A DNA stretch of 64,000 nucleotides from Dyadobacter sp. CY347 (GCF_021502655.1 NZ_JAKFFT010000007.1:372001-436000), one strand, 5' to 3'. Shown: positions 51,794-61,038, numbered from the stretch's first letter. Program-made: numbers and translations. The notes: generated by a model from the letters alone, not told the origin.

Positions 51794-54175
51794 TTAATTC
51801 TTCGGATCGGTGGTAATTTTCCCTGCGCCGGCTCCTTGCATTTGCATGGGGTTTGGGGTCTTTTTTAGTTGCTGCTGCTTGAAGATCTGGAATCTTGTTG
51901 GCGCAGCTACGCGCGGGAAGGCGTTGTTTTCCGTGTCAATGTCTGCGATTTGCTGGTATGGATCCAATGTCCATTGCACGACTTTCTTTTTGGTCGAAAT
52001 CACCTTGTTAACCTGTGCGTCATTGAAGCGCCAGATTTCTGCGGGGAATACAGCCACAGAATCGGTCCCGTCTTCGAAGCCCATTTTCACTATCACCGGC
52101 ATGGGTAACCCTCCTTTGTTTTTAATGGAAAGCGTGTAAAAATTGCTGTTTTCCTGGATCAGTGATTTTTCATTTTCCGAAAGTGAAGCCAGATATTGGT
52201 CGTATTTCTGCTTGTCGGCTTCGGTAACTTTGAATGGATCGTAGCGGTTGTAGAAGTCGGCCATGGTGGAATCCTGTGCAACCACGGTTTCGCCCTTGGT
52301 CTTCGCATCCTGCATTTTGCTCATTGTCTGCTGCTTGCGGGCTGCTTCTTTACGCGCGATTTCCTTTTCAATCTCCGGATTCTGCGTATCAATGCTGAAC
52401 CAGTCCACGCTCAAAAGATCCTGATCCACAGGCTCGGTTCCATAAAACCAACCTTTCCAGAACCAGTCCAGATCCACGCCTGACGCATCTTCCATGGTGC
52501 GGAAAAAGTCGGCCGGGGATGGGCTTTTGAACATCCAGCGCGTTGCATATTCTTTGAATGCATGGTCGAACAGCTCGCGCCCCATAACGGTTTCACGGAG
52601 GATGTTCAATGCGGTGGCAGGTTTTGCATAAGCATTTGGTCCCAGGCCTATCACGTTTTCTGCGGAAGCCATAATCGGCGTTAGCACCGATTTGTCAGAT
52701 GACATATAATCCGTGATCTGGTTAGGCTCGCCGCGGCGGGTAGGGAAGTTGTAATCCCACTCTTTTTCGGCCAGATATTGACAGAATGTGTTCAAACCTT
52801 CGTCCATCCAAGCCCATTGCCGTTCATCGGAATTGACGATCATAGGAAAGAAATTGTGCCCTACTTCATGGATAATCACGCCGATCATGCCATATTTTAC
52901 AGCTTCGCTGTATGTCCCGTCTTCTTCCGGACGTCCGCCATTGAAGCTGATCATCGGATATTCCATTCCTCCGCCGGCCACTGAATGGCAAGAGATTGCA
53001 ACCGGATAAGGATACTCAAATGTGCGTGCGCCGTAAGATTTCAATGTATGGGCAACGGCACGGGTTGAATATTGCTCCCAAAGCGGATTTCCTTCTTTTG
53101 GATAAATAGACATGCACCAGATCTTGCGGCCGCTTTTGTAAACATCACTTTGCATGGCATCCCAAATGAATTTCCGGCTGCTTGCAAACGCAAAATCACG
53201 CACATTATCCGCTTTGTAAATCCATGTTTTCTTACCCGGATTTTTATTTTCCCGCTTCTCAGCTTTCTCAGCTTCTGCTTGCGTAACGATCAGAACAGGT
53301 GTTTTGGAAGTTTCAGCTTGTTTCAAACGCTGCTTTTGCGTTGCGGTAAGCACTTGTGCGTAGTTCTGGCATTCGCCGCTGGCTGCCACCACGTGGTCGG
53401 CGGGAGCGGTGATGGCTACTTTATAATTACCAAAGATCAATGCAAACTCGCCTTGCCCCAGAAATTGCTTGTGGTTCCAGCCGTTAATGTCGTCATAAGG
53501 CGCAAGGCGCGGGAACCAGTGCGCGATGAAATAATTGGCATTGCCGTCTTTTGGAAAAAACTCATATCCGCTCCGGCCGTAGTATTCAGTAATGTTATAA
53601 GTCCAGTTCACGCCAAAAACGAAGCTTGTTCCTGGCTTCATTGTTGCGGGCAAATCAATGCGCATCATCGTGCCGTTGATCGTGTAAGGCAATGCTTTTC
53701 CAGCTTTGTCCTTCACCGCGCCAATTTTATAACCATATTCTGTTTTTGGGTCCAGCGATGAGCCTCTGCCGTTGTTCAATGCGGCCAGCTGCGCGGGGCT
53801 CATGCCTTTTTCGTTGACCGCGCCAGTCCTGGAAGTGGCGCCTATGCCGTCTTTTTTGAAAAGGTTCTGGTCCAGTTGCAGCCAGATGTATTTCAGGTCA
53901 TCCGGGGAATTGTTAAAAAAGGTGATGGTTTCGGAGCCAATAATCTGACGGTTGTCATCATCGAGTTCCACTTTAATGTCGTAATCAGCACGCTGCTGCC
54001 AGTATTCACGTCCCGGCGCACCGGATGCGGCACGGGTGGAGTTTGGCGTTGGTAATGTTGTTCCCAGTTGTTCAAAGCGGTCATTGGCTTTGTAATTGGG
54101 GTTGACAGGAAGCTGCTGAGCCATGGATGGCAGCGCGATCAGCAGGATTAGTAACGATAGAAGTGCTTTTTTCAT
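51794..54175 (-). CDS. M1-family metallopeptidase (exported aminopeptidase)
   Basis: The 793-aa protein has a signal peptide (LLSLLILLIALPSMAQ), a beta-sandwich domain and a gluzincin core with HEVGHNFFP and the third ligand in WAWMDEG (HExxH-x18-E, about residues 435-458). GGMEYPMISF upstream is the GxMEN-like substrate-anchor region. It probably trims peptides in the periplasm. The HupE/UreJ-family gene lies upstream on the same strand with 35 bp between them. Confidence 0.9.
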   Translation of the reverse strand: MKKALLSLLILLIALPSMAQQLPVNPNYKANDRFEQLGTTLPTPNSTRAASGAPGREYWQQRADYDIKVELDDDNRQIIGSETITFFNNSPDDLKYIWLQLDQNLFKKDGIGATSRTGAVNEKGMSPAQLAALNNGRGSSLDPKTEYGYKIGAVKDKAGKALPYTINGTMMRIDLPATMKPGTSFVFGVNWTYNITEYYGRSGYEFFPKDGNANYFIAHWFPRLAPYDDINGWNHKQFLGQGEFALIFGNYKVAITAPADHVVAASGECQNYAQVLTATQKQRLKQAETSKTPVLIVTQAEAEKAEKRENKNPGKKTWIYKADNVRDFAFASSRKFIWDAMQSDVYKSGRKIWCMSIYPKEGNPLWEQYSTRAVAHTLKSYGARTFEYPYPVAISCHSVAGGGMEYPMISFNGGRPEEDGTYSEAVKYGMIGVIIHEVGHNFFPMIVNSDERQWAWMDEGLNTFCQYLAEKEWDYNFPTRRGEPNQITDYMSSDKSVLTPIMASAENVIGLGPNAYAKPATALNILRETVMGRELFDHAFKEYATRWMFKSPSPADFFRTMEDASGVDLDWFWKGWFYGTEPVDQDLLSVDWFSIDTQNPEIEKEIARKEAARKQQTMSKMQDAKTKGETVVAQDSTMADFYNRYDPFKVTEADKQKYDQYLASLSENEKSLIQENSNFYTLSIKNKGGLPMPVIVKMGFEDGTDSVAVFPAEIWRFNDAQVNKVISTKKKVVQWTLDPYQQIADIDTENNAFPRVAAPTRFQIFKQQQLKKTPNPMQMQGAGAGKITTDPKN

Positions 54176-54210
54176 AATTAGCAGGTTGTTGGGAATAATG
54201 CAATGTATAA

Positions 54211-54822
54211 TCAGGCCAGAAGACTTTGGAGAAATTCGTTGTTAATGATCAGTGAAAGCGACATGCCGACGATAATGCCGGATAAAATATGGATCCAGCT
54301 AAGGCGCTGAACGCGAAGCAGTTCAATCATTACAAAAGCAATTGAAAGAATAATGAATACAATGATCAGCTGCCCAAGTTCCAGCCCGATATTGAAGCCC
54401 AGCAATGGATTCACAATGTCTGCTTCTTTACCTAATAATGTCCTCAGATAATTGGAAAACCCTAAGCCGTGGATCAGACCGAAAAACAATGCGAGCGGAT
54501 AACGGACCCTGGACGAATTTTCATTTTGGTTGAAAGAGCCTTTCGGGACTTTATAAAAGAAGTTTAAAACAGCGGTAATGACAATGGTCACCGGGATCAG
54601 CAGCTCAATCCAATCCGGGTTCACATTCACAAATCCCAATGTGGAAAGCGCAAGCGTAATAGAATGTCCGATCGTAAAAGCGGTGACGAGGACGATTACT
54701 TTTTTCCAGTCGATAAGCGTGTAAACCGTGCAAAGCGCCATGATAAAAAGGATATGGTCGTAGCCAAGGGAATCGGTAATGTGGTTAAAACCTAATTGTA
54801 GGTAAGCCTGGAATTCGGACAT
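54211..54822 (-). CDS. HupE/UreJ-family membrane protein
   Basis: The 203-aa protein has about six membrane helices and the family motifs LGYDHILFIMAL (about 19-30), TAFTIGHSITLAL (about 48-60) and GLIHGLGFSNYL (about 115-126), with histidines that may bind metal. HupE is a nickel permease in other bacteria, but this Bacteroidota branch has no nickel enzyme beside it. Coupling with the M1 metallopeptidase gene suggests metal supply or a shared envelope role. Confidence 0.82.
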   Translation of the reverse strand: MSEFQAYLQLGFNHITDSLGYDHILFIMALCTVYTLIDWKKVIVLVTAFTIGHSITLALSTLGFVNVNPDWIELLIPVTIVITAVLNFFYKVPKGSFNQNENSSRVRYPLALFFGLIHGLGFSNYLRTLLGKEADIVNPLLGFNIGLELGQLIIVFIILSIAFVMIELLRVQRLSWIHILSGIIVGMSLSLIINNEFLQSLLA

Positions 54823-54870
54823 AGATACTTGTCAAGACAAAAAAAGAATTCGAATATATTCTATTCGTGT

Positions 54871-54908
54871 CACAAAAAAAAGGCCGGGAGCATCTGCCCC
54901 CGGCCTTT
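54871..54908 (-). terminator. Terminator after the beta-helix lipoprotein gene
   Basis: AAAGGCCGGG (54879-54888) and CCCGGCCTTT (54899-54908) form a 10-bp stem; the A run at 54874-54881 gives the T tract on the minus strand. Confidence 0.87.
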
Positions 54909-54942
54909 CGAAATTCTGACACCAATTATATAAGACTATTAA

Positions 54943-56292
54943 TTATTTCTGAATTTCGTAGTTGGCATTCTGTGGATCCCAGTTCGCCCATTTGTCTGTC
55001 CAGTCGGTTGTACCGAATGCACCTACAACTGTGTTTGCTTCAAATCCTGCTGGCAATGTCGCGCCGCCAGTCAACAGAGCAGAACCTGTTTGTGGAAGAA
55101 GACCTGGTTTCGCAGTGATTGAGTTATAGCCAGTAGCCAATTTCAGATCAGCAACCGCGCCCACTTTATTTTTGCTTGCAGCAGGAGCGAAAAGTGCTTC
55201 TGTAATTCCTTCAATAACACCTTGTGCAGGCGTTCCAGTGATTGCCACTGCATTGCCGTCCATTTTAATTTTGCCAGTTGTGAAGTTATCAACAGATGGT
55301 GCGCCTTCAATTCTTACAGCTGAACGTGGCCAAGCGCCCGTCACCAAAGTATTGTAAACCGAGATAGCCGAATTTTTTCTGATGCGTATCGCTGAGGCGA
55401 ATTTGGCATTAGGTGTTCCTTCTGCCATAGCGATTGTTACGTTAGCAAATTTCGCAGAAGTCTGTGGGGTTTTTTCTGATCCGGCATTGTCATTATCCGA
55501 CTCGAAACCATTTGAATCACCTGCAAGGTCAGCTACTGCCGGGTCACGCAGGATAAAACCGTATTGTACGTTTCCTGAAAAACCATTGTCCGTATCAAAA
55601 TCATCATCCAGACCACGGTAAGCGATCAAGTGTTTTGCATTTACTGCTCCGCCAAACCATTCGTATGAATCGTCACCCGAATAAGACACTTGTACGTAAT
55701 CAATCTCAGTTCCTGAACCAACGCCACCGAACGTAAGTCCGTTGATTTCTTTGTCAGTTTCGTAAGCAATACCAGCAAACTCGATACGAACATATTTCAG
55801 TTGTCCTGAGTTGTCAGCTGCGTCAGTTCCGCCGAATGTCGATTGGTTTTCACCTTCGATTACTGCATCTGGCTTGTTAACCGGAGCTTTTCCAAGTAAG
55901 ATCAAACCTCCCCAGTCACCCGGTTTACGTTGGCCTGCTGGCTTGCTTGATGTAAAAATGATAGGCTTATCAGCAGTTCCTACGGCAACAATCTTTCCAC
56001 CTGGCTTAATGATCAGAGAGCCTTTCTGGTTTCCATCACCTTTGATGATCGTTCCCGGCTCAATAGTCAATATCGCGCCAGATTCAACATATACAAATCC
56101 TGAAAGCAAGTATTGGTTCGAAGCAGACCATGTAGTATTGGCAGTGATTTTGCCTGTAACGGTTTTTATTTCACCCACCGGTGTTACAATGATATCATCA
56201 TCGTCATCATCGTCGTCATTTGTGCAAGAGATAGATCCGAAAATGGTAAGCCCCAACATCAGCAAGCTTAAAAGTTTACCTGTGTTTTTCAT
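54943..56292 (-). CDS. Surface-exposed beta-helix lipoprotein, TonB receptor partner
   Basis: The 449-aa protein has a lipoprotein signal (FGSISCTN) followed by eight aspartates in a row directly after the lipid Cys. Such acidic runs at this place act as the lipoprotein export signal for surface display in Bacteroidota. The rest has the repeating pattern of a right-handed beta helix (SGFVYVESGAILTIEPGTIIKG, GSLIIKPGGKIVAVGTADKP in pieces). It lies 62 bp downstream of the TonB receptor gene and is probably its surface partner. Confidence 0.8.
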   Translation of the reverse strand: MKNTGKLLSLLMLGLTIFGSISCTNDDDDDDDDIIVTPVGEIKTVTGKITANTTWSASNQYLLSGFVYVESGAILTIEPGTIIKGDGNQKGSLIIKPGGKIVAVGTADKPIIFTSSKPAGQRKPGDWGGLILLGKAPVNKPDAVIEGENQSTFGGTDAADNSGQLKYVRIEFAGIAYETDKEINGLTFGGVGSGTEIDYVQVSYSGDDSYEWFGGAVNAKHLIAYRGLDDDFDTDNGFSGNVQYGFILRDPAVADLAGDSNGFESDNDNAGSEKTPQTSAKFANVTIAMAEGTPNAKFASAIRIRKNSAISVYNTLVTGAWPRSAVRIEGAPSVDNFTTGKIKMDGNAVAITGTPAQGVIEGITEALFAPAASKNKVGAVADLKLATGYNSITAKPGLLPQTGSALLTGGATLPAGFEANTVVGAFGTTDWTDKWANWDPQNANYEIQK

Positions 56293-56354
56293 AATTCAAT
56301 TGTTTGTTTTTCTGTTTAAAGTTTTTGTGATAAAAGAGCAGGTTCTGGACTTAA

Positions 56355-59171
56355 TTAAAATTTGTAAGTAACGCCAAGGGTAGAGTAGCTTCCTCTTTTG
56401 AAGCTTTGGTATGTCTCATCCACATTTGTAATGTTCTGGTCTTGGTTGCTATCCTGGATCAGGCGGAATCGCTGGTTAAGCAAGTCCTGGATTCCCAGTT
56501 TAATTTCAAGATGTTCTCCTAATGCTTTCACAATATTCAGGTCAATGATATTCCGGGGCATCTCGTAAACTGTTGGCTGCAAATCCTTATCGCCTACCAG
56601 GAAGATCCTGCGACCCACGACATTGTAAAGTGCATTCACCTGCCATCCGCGGTTTACGTCGTTGTAGTAAAGCCCTGCATTGATCAGGTAAGGAGATTGT
56701 CCCTGCAACTGGCGGTCGTTTTCCTGTCCGGCAAAGCCCGTTAATACATTACTATGGATGACAGAAGCATTCAGCATTACGCTCAGGTTATCCACGAATG
56801 GAGATACAGTAAGGTTTTTAAGTGATTTGCGGAGCTCGATCTCAGCGCCGGCTGTGTAGGCAGATTTAGCATTGTCCACGTAGAATGACACACCTGAACC
56901 TGCGTAGCGGATACGCGTTTCGATCGGGTTAATAAAATGTTTGTAGAATGCCGCAACCGAGATCATTTCACCATCCTTCGGATAAAACTCGTAACGAAGG
57001 TCAACGTTCTGGATCGAAGGCGTTTTCAGGTTGGGGTTACCCACGCGGGAAACGTCGAAGTTGAAGTCATAGTAAGTGAATGGCGCCAGCTCGCGGAATT
57101 CAGGACGGTTTACAGAAACCGAGTAGGCTAGTCGTACCAGCGATTTTTCGGTAAAGTTGTAAGCTAAGTTCGCTGACGGAAGGAAACGGAAGATCGGGTT
57201 GTTTACACGGATACGTTCGCCGCTTCCGCGCTGCCTGCTTTGTAGTTTCTGAATGTTGTTTTCAACACGCAGACCAACCGAAACATTGAATTTTTTGGTA
57301 AAAGGAATATAAGAACCCAGATAACCTGCCATTAATGTGTTTTGCGCAGTATACTTATCATCTGTGTTTGTTCTTTCAGCATAATAAAGTTTGTCAGCAG
57401 CAATGTTCTGTGAATCAAAAAGCTGCGCTGGCGCCTGGCCTAGCAATTCCTGAGAAGCATTGCCGGAGTTGGTCAGGTTAAACCATCTTGCTTTGAAAGC
57501 CCTGTCTTTAAGCTCGCCATAAGCACCTGCACGCAATTTGATCTGCATGCTTTCGTCGTCTTCGTAGCCGCTGCGTTCGATGCGGTGTTCAAGATCGGCG
57601 CGGAATGAGCTGGTATATTCGGTTAGTTTGGAATAAAACCGCGCACCTCTTGTCAAGCTGGCGTTGCTTCCCGGAACAAGTTCCACCTGGAAAGGGCCAG
57701 TGGTCCCCATGGAGCGGGTTGAAATAAAGCGGCGGTAATCCGGTTCGCTGCGGAATGTTGTTCCCAATGCACCCAGCCATTTCAATGTTGTATGTGCGCC
57801 CAGCTCGTGTGTCCCGCCTAGCTGACCTGAGTAAATGCTTTTCGACTCGTAACGGAATGCGTAGTTTTGAACTTCTACATCATTGTCCGTATTGTATCCC
57901 TGGCGGAAGTTGGTCTCTTTGTTAGAAAGCTGGTTGAACAGGTTTCTGAATTCGATTTTGTGATTCGGATTGATGATCAAAGCCCAGTTGGACATCACAC
58001 CCAGGCGGACATTGTTTTGATACAACTCATCCTGGTAGGAGCTTTGAATGTCTGATTTCTGCTTTACCTTGTCAAAGCTCAGGTAACGGAATTGTGTTGT
58101 TGGCAAAAATTGATTTGTAGATGAATAATTGACATTATTGAATGTTGTCAACTTCATATTTCCTAATTCAAACTTATAGTTGTAACCCAGTGAAGCGCGT
58201 AAATCAGGCGTCACCGATTTTGATTTCAAATCATAAAATTCAGGGAGGTTACGAAATGCATTTAATGATGCATCAGATGGAGAACTTTCGCTTTGCAATC
58301 TTTTTGTAGATGGGAAGCCATTGGGCAGCGCTCTGTCCGGGGCACCAAAACCCGTCCAGTCCATTGAGGAACCTGCGTAGTCAAGAACATTCTTAAATGT
58401 GGTGTTTCCGCGGTAACCGCCCGTCAGGCTGAATGTAAATCCGTTGTCGTCAGGGATTGTTTTTGTATAAATCTTGATAATCCCACCTGCAAATTCACCT
58501 GGAAGCTCAGGCGCGCCGGATTTGTAGATCATCATCCGGTCAATGGCCGTGCTGGGGATCAAGTCAAATGAGAAGGACTTAACGTCAACCTCTGTTGATG
58601 GCGTGATTGCATCGTTCAACATTACCGTGTTATAGCGCTCGTTCAAACCGCGGATAATCACAAAACGGTCATCCTGGATAGAAACGCCCGGGACGCGGCG
58701 AACAACTTGCGAAGCATCGCGGTCCTGCGATTTCTGGATTTGCTGGGCAGAAATACCCACGGCGATTTGCTCAGCCTGCTTGATTTCGGTGATAACGGAA
58801 ACGTCGGTGAAGGATTGACGTTGTCCTACGATTTTCACTTCTTCCAGGTTTGCTACATCTTCCTCAATGGTTGTATTAATGAGGACAGCCTGGTTTGGAT
58901 AAACTTCAACCGCAATTTCTTTCGGCTTGTAAGAAACGTAGCTTACGATAACCGTTTGTTTTCCTGTGGGAATATTTTGAATGTCGAAGTTTCCTTCAAC
59001 ATCTGTTGCTGTACCGATTGGTGGAGTGGAGCCTTTTAAAACAATGCTGGCCCCGATGACAGCTTCTTTGGTTTTGTAATCAACAATGTTTCCCTTAATC
59101 GAACCCGTTTGGGCATATACCAGTGTGGTAGTGAAGAGGAAAAATAAGAGAGAGGTAATTTTTAAGTTCAT
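56355..59171 (-). CDS. TonB-dependent receptor with carboxypeptidase-regulatory domain
   Basis: The ATG at 59171 (938 aa) is chosen over a longer frame because it gives a clean signal peptide (LKITSLLFFLFTTTLVYAQ). It has a CarboxypepD_reg-like domain (SIKGNIVDYKTKEAVIGASI), a plug with VRRVPGVSIQDDRFVIIRGL and LNERYNTVMLND, and a barrel ending STLGVTYKF. It forms an operon with the beta-helix lipoprotein. The upstream region carries PHO-box-like repeats, so the ligand may be a phosphorus compound (inference). Confidence 0.9.
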   Translation of the reverse strand: MNLKITSLLFFLFTTTLVYAQTGSIKGNIVDYKTKEAVIGASIVLKGSTPPIGTATDVEGNFDIQNIPTGKQTVIVSYVSYKPKEIAVEVYPNQAVLINTTIEEDVANLEEVKIVGQRQSFTDVSVITEIKQAEQIAVGISAQQIQKSQDRDASQVVRRVPGVSIQDDRFVIIRGLNERYNTVMLNDAITPSTEVDVKSFSFDLIPSTAIDRMMIYKSGAPELPGEFAGGIIKIYTKTIPDDNGFTFSLTGGYRGNTTFKNVLDYAGSSMDWTGFGAPDRALPNGFPSTKRLQSESSPSDASLNAFRNLPEFYDLKSKSVTPDLRASLGYNYKFELGNMKLTTFNNVNYSSTNQFLPTTQFRYLSFDKVKQKSDIQSSYQDELYQNNVRLGVMSNWALIINPNHKIEFRNLFNQLSNKETNFRQGYNTDNDVEVQNYAFRYESKSIYSGQLGGTHELGAHTTLKWLGALGTTFRSEPDYRRFISTRSMGTTGPFQVELVPGSNASLTRGARFYSKLTEYTSSFRADLEHRIERSGYEDDESMQIKLRAGAYGELKDRAFKARWFNLTNSGNASQELLGQAPAQLFDSQNIAADKLYYAERTNTDDKYTAQNTLMAGYLGSYIPFTKKFNVSVGLRVENNIQKLQSRQRGSGERIRVNNPIFRFLPSANLAYNFTEKSLVRLAYSVSVNRPEFRELAPFTYYDFNFDVSRVGNPNLKTPSIQNVDLRYEFYPKDGEMISVAAFYKHFINPIETRIRYAGSGVSFYVDNAKSAYTAGAEIELRKSLKNLTVSPFVDNLSVMLNASVIHSNVLTGFAGQENDRQLQGQSPYLINAGLYYNDVNRGWQVNALYNVVGRRIFLVGDKDLQPTVYEMPRNIIDLNIVKALGEHLEIKLGIQDLLNQRFRLIQDSNQDQNITNVDETYQSFKRGSYSTLGVTYKF

Positions 59172-59174
59172 GTC

Positions 59175-59201
59175 TTGTGTCAGAATTATTTTCTGACACA
59201 A
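59175..59201. promoter_or_regulatory. Perfect inverted repeat in the receptor leader
   Basis: TTGTGTCAGAA (59175-59185) and TTCTGACACAA (59191-59201) form an 11-bp palindrome with a TTATT centre. It overlaps the end of the -7 box and lies 3 bp before the start codon, so it may be an operator or a translation-controlling hairpin. Confidence 0.6.
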
Positions 59202-59206
59202 AAGTA
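59199..59206 (-). promoter_or_regulatory. -7 promoter element of the receptor operon
   Basis: TACTTTTG on the minus strand matches the TAnnTTTG consensus. The PHO-like heptamers occupy the position where the TTG element would lie. Confidence 0.6.
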
Positions 59207-59214
59207 GACTCCCA

Positions 59215-59254
59215 ATATTACCTCAATGTTACCCCCATGTTATGGCTCAGTTAT
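59215..59254 (-). promoter_or_regulatory. PHO-box-like direct repeats (four heptamers, 11-bp period)
   Basis: On the plus strand the heptamers are ATATTAC (59215), ATGTTAC (59226), ATGTTAT (59237) and the weaker CAGTTAT (59248), each exactly 11 bp apart. Read on the minus strand they are GTAACAT-like units with 4-bp gaps. This matches the geometry of PhoB/PhoP (OmpR-family) binding sites, which activate from direct repeats covering the -35 region. Confidence 0.6.
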
Positions 59255-59288
59255 TTCGGAATGTGGTTTTTTGTTTAAAATCAAGCAC

Positions 59289-60779
59289 TTACTCTATAAT
59301 CCCGTTTCCTTTACCCGCTTCAAAGTTATCCAGGTCGTAAACGAATCCGTTAATGACTGCATACTTCACCACAGCGCCTTTTTTGAGGATAAATGTGGCT
59401 GTATTTCCTAGTCCCGGCGTGCCGGAGGGGGCGGCTTGTCCGCTTCTGAGCACATGCAATGGCGTTGTTGTAAAGTAAAGACCGAGGGCGCGGGTGTTGC
59501 TGTCGGATGCAAGGCGCACGTAGGTGTAACCTTGTTTGAGCAGGCTTAATGCATTGAGTTTGCTGACTTCGCTTACATTCTTATATGTTGTGGGGTAAAC
59601 CTTTCCTTTTTCAATGGTTAGTCCCTTCGCGTCAATTTCTTCACTGCCGAATTGCGGGTGCAGGTCGCCGAAGTCTTCTATTTTGCTGTAATAAAAAAAC
59701 TTGGTTGCATTGGAATAGCTTACTTCGTTGCGGTTAATGCCCAGGTCGGCCAGAAACGACTTTCCGGATTGCTTAACTGTTGCATTGCGCACCACGAGAT
59801 CATAAACCCACCTGCCGTTTTCAGGGATTTTGTAATAATCGTCGCGTTTTTCTTTGGTTAGGGAATTGTCAGCAATTTTGTCCAGCGCAGAAAGGATTGC
59901 CATGAAATTGAGCTTCCTGATGTATTGTTTTTCAGGATCGCCTACATAACCACCCGATTCGATCAGGACCAATGTTGTGCCCCATTTCTGCACATTATCA
60001 CCAAATCCGCGCGGCTCATGATCATCGGCATAGCGCGCCACCTGACCCGGAATGTATTTTTGCAAAACCTTATTCATGCCCACGATCAGCTGCATGGAAC
60101 GCTCGCGCACAGGGTTGATATTCAGCTCGTAATCATAGGAAGTCGCCAGGAAAGAAATCGTTGCCACTTTGGCACTTCTGCCAGCGGAATAGCGGGGACT
60201 CTGGTCGTGGAGGTTAAAGCCGTAATCGGGTTTTAATTTGTCCACCAAACCTTTCAGCACAACCGCTTCGGGTGTCTGGCGGGAAGCCGCATCCCGATTC
60301 ATATCAATGCCCTGCATGGTTCGGCGCTGGTAACGTTCGGCACCGTCAGGGTTGAGCATTGGGACGAAATATAATGTTGTGTTTTCGAGCAGCTCTTTGC
60401 GAAAATCGTCGAAGCCGTCATTCTTTCCTTCCAGGAAATTGAATATATCAAAGCTCGCCATGGTTGCAGTAGGCTCATCGCCATGCATTTGGGTCCACAG
60501 GAGCACTTTTTTCTTGCCCGTTCCGACTTTGATCATCTGTAATGTCCTGCCTTCAAAGGATTCGCCTACGGTTTCGATCTTGTAAAGCGGGTTGCCCTGG
60601 CGTTTGGCAATGAGCGGAAGAATGTCTTTTTGTTTGAAGCGGCGCTGCGTTAATGTGGTCTCGCGGTAAGTGTCGTGAACTTTATAAAGCCGGTTGGGCA
60701 GCTCGTCAGACTGTGCCTGGGATGTAACGGTGGTCAAGGTAATTAAGAAGAAAAATAGTTGTGAAATGAAAATTCTCAT
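59289..60779 (-). CDS. M14-family zinc carboxypeptidase (secreted)
   Basis: I start at ATG 60779 (496 aa), which gives a signal peptide (FISQLFFFLITLTTVTSQAQ). Zinc ligands are in QMHGDEPT (HxxE), with NPDGAERYQRR, DMNRDAA and the late NLHDQSPR supplying other active-site parts; ESGGYVGD holds the general base region. It removes C-terminal or D-amino residues from peptides, perhaps from cell-wall peptides. It is upstream of the receptor operon on the same strand. Confidence 0.88.
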   Translation of the reverse strand: MRIFISQLFFFLITLTTVTSQAQSDELPNRLYKVHDTYRETTLTQRRFKQKDILPLIAKRQGNPLYKIETVGESFEGRTLQMIKVGTGKKKVLLWTQMHGDEPTATMASFDIFNFLEGKNDGFDDFRKELLENTTLYFVPMLNPDGAERYQRRTMQGIDMNRDAASRQTPEAVVLKGLVDKLKPDYGFNLHDQSPRYSAGRSAKVATISFLATSYDYELNINPVRERSMQLIVGMNKVLQKYIPGQVARYADDHEPRGFGDNVQKWGTTLVLIESGGYVGDPEKQYIRKLNFMAILSALDKIADNSLTKEKRDDYYKIPENGRWVYDLVVRNATVKQSGKSFLADLGINRNEVSYSNATKFFYYSKIEDFGDLHPQFGSEEIDAKGLTIEKGKVYPTTYKNVSEVSKLNALSLLKQGYTYVRLASDSNTRALGLYFTTTPLHVLRSGQAAPSGTPGLGNTATFILKKGAVVKYAVINGFVYDLDNFEAGKGNGIIE

Positions 60780-60881
60780 GATCATACAAAGCCGTTTTGT
60801 AATCGCAATGTACAAGAATTTTCTAAGCAAATTTTAATGTAATATTTGTTCGCATGCTTTCTACTTCTTGCAAATAATACT

Positions 60882-60889
60882 TACATTTG
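60882..60889 (+). promoter_or_regulatory. -7 promoter element of the his operon leader
   Basis: TACATTTG matches TAnnTTTG. No good TTG lies at the usual distance; one at 60868-60870 is too close. Transcription would begin at or next to the ATG of the leader peptide, suggesting a leaderless leader peptide. Confidence 0.5.
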
Positions 60890-60892
60890 TGC

Positions 60893-60958
60893 ATGTTTAA
60901 AGCTGAAACAAATCATCATTTTCATCAAGGCCATCTGGCTTTCGGACGTCTTGGGTGA
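60893..60958 (+). CDS. Histidine-rich his operon leader peptide
   Basis: A 21-codon ORF encodes MFKAETNHHFHQGHLAFGRL plus a final Gly, with four His codons (all CAT) in seven positions. It ends 50 bp before an intrinsic terminator that precedes hisH. The composition and position are those of a his attenuator leader: ribosome stalling at His codons when charged tRNA-His is scarce would allow read-through into the operon. It resembles HisL in logic, not in sequence. Confidence 0.8.
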   Translation: MFKAETNHHFHQGHLAFGRLG

Positions 60959-61008
60959 TGTGTTTTTGCAAGTAGTGTTGTAATAAGGTTGAATACATAG
61001 TATCCCAG

Positions 61009-61038
61009 AAGCCCGATTTTTAAAATCGGGCTTTTTTT
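61009..61038 (+). terminator. Attenuator terminator of the his operon
   Basis: AAGCCCGATTTT (61009-61020) and its complement (61022-61033) form a strong stem followed by a run of seven T. It lies between the leader peptide and hisH, so full transcription of the operon requires antitermination. CTTGGG (60950-60955) can pair with CCC..AAG (61004-61010), which would break into the terminator arm. Confidence 0.85.
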
